From: Litorihabitans aurantiacus | GTDB lineage: Bacteria; Actinomycetota; Actinomycetes; Actinomycetales; Beutenbergiaceae | Assembly: GCF_030161595.1 (NCBI RefSeq) | Contig: NZ_BSUM01000001.1 | Span: forward strand, 1,426,001 to 1,490,000 | Direction of reading: 5' to 3' | DNA: 64,000 bases | In this document: positions 58,535 to 64,000 of the stretch, one piece after another | Numbering within the stretch: the stretch's first letter is position 1 | How the letters are laid out: each line of letters starts with the position of its first letter | Notes under the pieces: generated by a model | The model's database searches: none | What the model saw: only the letters and a program-made list of their open reading frames with translations | Told to the model about the DNA's origin: nothing | Program-made: the position numbers and the translations under genes

Positions 58535-58834
58535 GAGAACGCTCCCTGCTGCTCGACCGGCGGGTTTGAGCAGCGAGGGGCGTTCTCAGCAAGACGCTTG
58601 GCGCCCTCATCCGATCGACAACGCTCCTGGCTGCTCGACGAGCGCGAAACAGCAGCCAGGCGCGTTCTCGACAAGAGGCGTGGCCCCGACCGCCGGATCG
58701 AGAATGCTCCTGGCCGCTCTAACGGCGCGATTCCGCAGCACCACGCATGATGGGCGGCGGCCGAGGCCGCCGATCTCCATCGACCATGCGTCACGCTGCT
58801 CTTTCCGCGCGATACAGCAGCGAGGTGCATTCTC
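58535..58834. repeat. Tandem array of four hairpin-forming repeats, period 82-83 bp
   Basis: In a 490-nt gap without a convincing gene (58471-58963), left arms begin at 58535, 58617, 58700 and 58782. Unit 1: GAGAACGCTCCCTGCTGCTC pairs with GAGCAGCGAGGGGCGTTCTC (17 of 20) across a 13-nt loop. Unit 2: arms 58617-58635 and 58651-58669 pair 17 of 19. Unit 4: arms 58782-58800 and 58816-58834 pair 14 of 19. Unit 3 keeps its left arm (GAGAATGCTCCTGGCCGC) but its right arm is decayed. Linkers are about 30 nt and mostly end in ATC before the next left arm. Resembles REP/BIME-type elements. Reading frames through it give ENAPxCS...QxGAFS peptides only because of the palindromes. Confidence 0.85.
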
Positions 58835-58905
58835 GGTATCGAGGGGTGGGCCGAGCAGGATCAGCACCGGTGGACCGGTCGGACCGGGTGTGCGGGCGTG
58901 CACGA

Positions 58906-58950
58906 ACGACGGCGCCCGCCGGTCCGCGAGGGACCGGCGGGCGCCGTCGT
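58906..58950 (-). terminator. Terminator of acnA
   Basis: ACGACGGCGCCCGCCGGTCC, loop GCGAG, then GGACCGGCGGGCGCCGTCGT: a perfect 20-bp stem 13 nt after the acnA stop. Confidence 0.85.
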
Positions 58951-58963
58951 GGTCAGGCTGGAC

Positions 58964-61738
<2,775 letters not shown>

Positions 61739-61778
61739 GGGGTCTCCTTCGTGTCGCGCGACGGCGACGGATCGCAGG

Positions 61779-61796
61779 TATCTCGACGTCAAGATA
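61779..61796. promoter_or_regulatory. Inverted repeat operator candidate before acnA
   Basis: TATCTCGA-CG-TCAAGATA: 8-bp arms with one mismatch, 41-58 nt upstream of the acnA start, partly overlapping AAGATATCTT (61791-61800), a perfect palindrome. This A+T-rich island is unlike its surroundings. A regulator site is likely; which regulator is not clear from sequence. Confidence 0.5.
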
Positions 61797-61798
61797 TC

Positions 61799-63088
61799 TT
61801 AGCGCGGCTCCAGGACCGCGATCGCCTCGACGTGGTGCGTGTGCGGGAAGAGGTCGTAGCCGGTCACGCTCGTGACGCGGTAGCCGCGCTCCACCAGGAG
61901 GGCCAGGTCGCGCGCCAGCGCGGCCGGGTCGCAGGCCACGTGCACGACGCGCCGCGGGCGCGCCGCGGCGACCGCCCCGAGCACCTCCGCGCCGGCGCCC
62001 GCGCGCGGCGGATCGAGCACGACGACGTCGGCCCCGCCCTCGGCCGCCGCGCCCAGGTGCGTGGCGACGTCGCCCTGGACCAGCTCGACCCAGGGGTGCG
62101 CGTGCGCGTTGCGGCGCGCGTTGCGCACCGCGCCGGCGTCACCCTCGATCGCGACGACGCGCCCGGACTCCCCGACGGCGTCGGCCAGCGGCAGGGTCAG
62201 GAGCCCCGCGCCGGAGTAGGCCTCCAGCACCGTCTCCCCCGGCTGCACCTGCGCGGCCGCGAGCACCCGCTCGACCAGCAGGCGCGCCGCACCGTGGTGG
62301 ACCTGCCAGAAGCCGCCGCCGGCGACGCGATACTCGTACCGCCTCTGCTCCCCGCCCGGCAGCGTGACGAGCACCCGCTCACGCACGTGCTTGCGCGTCG
62401 ATCCGAGCGCCTCGCCGTCGACCAGCACGAGCAGGCCGCTGGCCGAGCGGACCAGCTCCACGCGCGCCCCGGGGCGCAGGCGCGTGCCGACCTCGCGGCT
62501 GCGACGCACGTGCTCGGCGATCTCGGGGACCGCCAGCGGCATGGTGCGCAGCGCGAGGAGGTCGTGGCTGCGGTGCGGGTGCATCGCGAGGCGACCCTGC
62601 GCATCGGCCACGAGCTCGATCCGCGTGCGGGTGCCGAGACCGTCGCTCTCCCCCGGCACCGCCTCGACCTCGACGTCGGGCAGGTCGAGCTTCCCGATCC
62701 GTCGCAGCGTGTCGTCAAGGACCGCGGCCTTCCAGGCACGCTGCGCGGGCAGCGCGAGGTGGCCGAGCTCGCCGCCGCCCACCCCGCCGGGTCCCGCCTC
62801 GGGCCAGACGTGGCGCACGCGGTCGGGCGAGCGTTCGACGACGCGCGTGGCGTCCCCGCGCCAGAACCGCGCGCCGGGTGCGGCCTCGGTCAGCATGACG
62901 TCGACGACCTCACCCGGCACCGCGTGCCGCACGAAGACGACGCGGCCACCCGGGCGCGCGACGGCGTGGCCGCCGTGGGCCGGCGCGCCGACGACGACGT
63001 CGCGCAGCACGGTGCCCGGGCCGGCGGAGCCCGCATCGGCGGAGGCGGTGGTGGCGCTGGTGCTGCTGAGGGGTCCCTCGGGGGTCAC
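61799..63088 (-). CDS. TrmA/RlmD-family RNA (uracil-5-)-methyltransferase
   Basis: 429 residues. N-terminal TRAM-like domain (residues ~25-80), RNA-binding middle, then SAM domain with EAYSGAGLLTLPLADAVGES, VVAIEGDAGAVRNARRNA, VVLDPPRAGAGAEVL and the catalytic VACDPAALARDLALL (nucleophile Cys), ending YDLFPHTHHVEAIAVL. The conserved ending DLFPxTxHVE is diagnostic. It methylates uridine in 23S rRNA or tRNA. The FeS-cluster cysteines of RlmD are not evident. GTG start overlaps the permease stop (GTGA). Confidence 0.9.
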   Translation of the reverse strand: MTPEGPLSSTSATTASADAGSAGPGTVLRDVVVGAPAHGGHAVARPGGRVVFVRHAVPGEVVDVMLTEAAPGARFWRGDATRVVERSPDRVRHVWPEAGPGGVGGGELGHLALPAQRAWKAAVLDDTLRRIGKLDLPDVEVEAVPGESDGLGTRTRIELVADAQGRLAMHPHRSHDLLALRTMPLAVPEIAEHVRRSREVGTRLRPGARVELVRSASGLLVLVDGEALGSTRKHVRERVLVTLPGGEQRRYEYRVAGGGFWQVHHGAARLLVERVLAAAQVQPGETVLEAYSGAGLLTLPLADAVGESGRVVAIEGDAGAVRNARRNAHAHPWVELVQGDVATHLGAAAEGGADVVVLDPPRAGAGAEVLGAVAAARPRRVVHVACDPAALARDLALLVERGYRVTSVTGYDLFPHTHHVEAIAVLEPR

Positions 63089-64000
63089 GCGGTGTCGTCC
63101 TTCGTCGTCGTCCACGGCACGGCGGGTTCGTCCCACCGGCTCACGCCGCTGCCGCCCTGCGCCGAGTCGAGCTGCCAGGGCACGGAGGCCACGACCACGC
63201 CCGGGGAGAACAGCAGCCGGCTCTTGAGCCGCAGCGCGCTCTGGTTGTGCAGGAACTGCTGCCACCAGTGCCCCACCACGTACTCGGGCACGTAGACGAC
63301 CACGAGGTCGCGGGGCGAGTCGCGGCGCAGCGACTGCACGTAGTCCACCACGGGTCGGGTGATCTCGCGGTACGGGGAGTCGATCACGGTCAGCGGGACG
63401 GGCACACCGGCCGCGGCCCAGTCCCGGCGCAGCGCCTCGACCTCCTCGGCCTCCACCCCCACCGTGATCGCCTCGAGCGAGGACGGTCGGGTCGCCCGGG
63501 CGTAGGCGACCGCACGCATCGTGGGCTTGTGCACCCGGGAGACGAGCACCACGGCCTGCACGCGGGAGGGCAGCGCGCGCGACGCGCCGACGTCCTCCAG
63601 CGCCAGCTCGCGCCGCACCCGGTCGTAGTGCTTCGCGATGCTGCGCATCGTGACGAACAGGACCGCCATGAGCAGCAGCGTGATCCAGGCGCCGCGCGTG
63701 AACTTGGTGACGAGCACGATGAGCAGGACGAGCGAGGTCAGGCCCAGGCCGAAGGCGTTGACGGCGCGCGAGCGCACCATGGCGGCGCGCGCCCGAGCGT
63801 CGACCTCGGTCCGCAGCGCGCGGGTCCAGTGCCGCACCATGCCGAGCTGGCTCATCACGAAGCTGATGAAGACGCCGACGATGTAGAGCTGGATGAGGCG
63901 GGTGACGGACGCGTCGAACGCCCACACCAGCACGCTCGCCGCGACGGCCAGCGCCACGATGCCGTTGGAGAACGCGAGCCGGTCGCCGCGCGTGTGCAGC
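63085..64000 (-). CDS. APC-family permease (N-terminus cut by window edge)
   Basis: C-terminal ~305 residues of an amino-acid/cation permease: membrane part VTRLIQLYIVGVFISFVMSQ, GMVRHWTRALRTE, and two more helices (ITLLLMAVLFVTMRSI), then a long cytoplasmic tail with VQAVVLVSRVHKPTMRAVAY and VVVYVPEYVVGHWWQQFLHN, typical of the group found upstream of TrmA-like genes in actinobacteria. Substrate may be an amino acid or potassium. Ends with GTGA coupling to the methyltransferase. Confidence 0.88.
   Translation of the reverse strand, partial: LHTRGDRLAFSNGIVALAVAASVLVWAFDASVTRLIQLYIVGVFISFVMSQLGMVRHWTRALRTEVDARARAAMVRSRAVNAFGLGLTSLVLLIVLVTKFTRGAWITLLLMAVLFVTMRSIAKHYDRVRRELALEDVGASRALPSRVQAVVLVSRVHKPTMRAVAYARATRPSSLEAITVGVEAEEVEALRRDWAAAGVPVPLTVIDSPYREITRPVVDYVQSLRRDSPRDLVVVYVPEYVVGHWWQQFLHNQSALRLKSRLLFSPGVVVASVPWQLDSAQGGSGVSRWDEPAVPWTTTKDDTA

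Noticed and set aside
58535-58834. Hairpin array considered as CRISPR or integron attC sites
   Set aside because: Linkers resemble each other rather than being unique spacers, no cas or integrase gene is near, and no cassette genes lie between units.

Overview
The window is very G+C-rich DNA with GTG or ATG starts, heavy GTGA/ATGA stop-start overlaps and short intergenic gaps. Gene content points to an actinobacterium of the order Micrococcales: a phosphatidylinositol-mannoside (PIM) locus, glgX-treY-treZ, DUF3000 and DUF3253 genes, GuaB1, DtxR-like iron boxes, and secreted enzymes with the three-repeat SLH-like tail common in that order. The genus cannot be fixed from the sequence.

Layout. 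1-7201 (minus) is a thrS-HIT-pgsA-patA-pimA-hypothetical-PrsW unit for PIM lipid synthesis. 7340-8893 holds four tRNA genes (Val-CAC, Gly-GCC, Cys-GCA, Val-GAC) around an aminodeoxychorismate lyase-like gene. 8991-14436 has a small P-loop protein, the helicase HrpB, an unusual SDR protein and a DUF3253 protein. 14510-21055 is a translationally coupled glgX-treY-treZ operon that turns glycogen/maltodextrin into trehalose. 21195-26580 carries two tandem secreted GH20 glycosidases whose SLH-like tails are almost identical in DNA although the rest has diverged. Two iron-siderophore ABC importers (26656-30511 and 40646-44704, both minus) each sit behind a DtxR/IdeR-like palindrome. Between them lie an M23 endopeptidase with a minisatellite-encoded tail, a HIT protein, ZapE, an ATP-grasp ligase, DUF3000, RNase D and a fadA-fadB beta-oxidation pair. 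44803-48549 is guaB1-TRIC-nudix-APH. 48522-51063 is an ABC exporter-like set of unknown substrate. 51257-58470 holds two divergent-to-convergent gene groups (epimerase, GT21-like and GT1 glycosyltransferases; KAS III, metallo-beta-lactamase fold, lipoprotein) that together look like an uncharacterised lipid or glycolipid pathway. 58535-58834 is a four-unit tandem hairpin array of 82-83 bp period. The window ends with acnA, a TrmA-type RNA methyltransferase and a truncated APC permease.

A technical signal runs through everything: ten otherwise intact genes are broken by 17 frameshifts. Every one is the loss of a single base, almost always in a run of G or C. The simplest reading is homopolymer under-calling in the source assembly, so I annotate these genes as whole CDSs with the breaks noted. 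Regulation visible in the sequence includes DtxR-like boxes, an inverted repeat before acnA, several strong hairpin terminators, and TANNNT -10 boxes placed 6-7 nt before start codons, which suggests leaderless transcripts.
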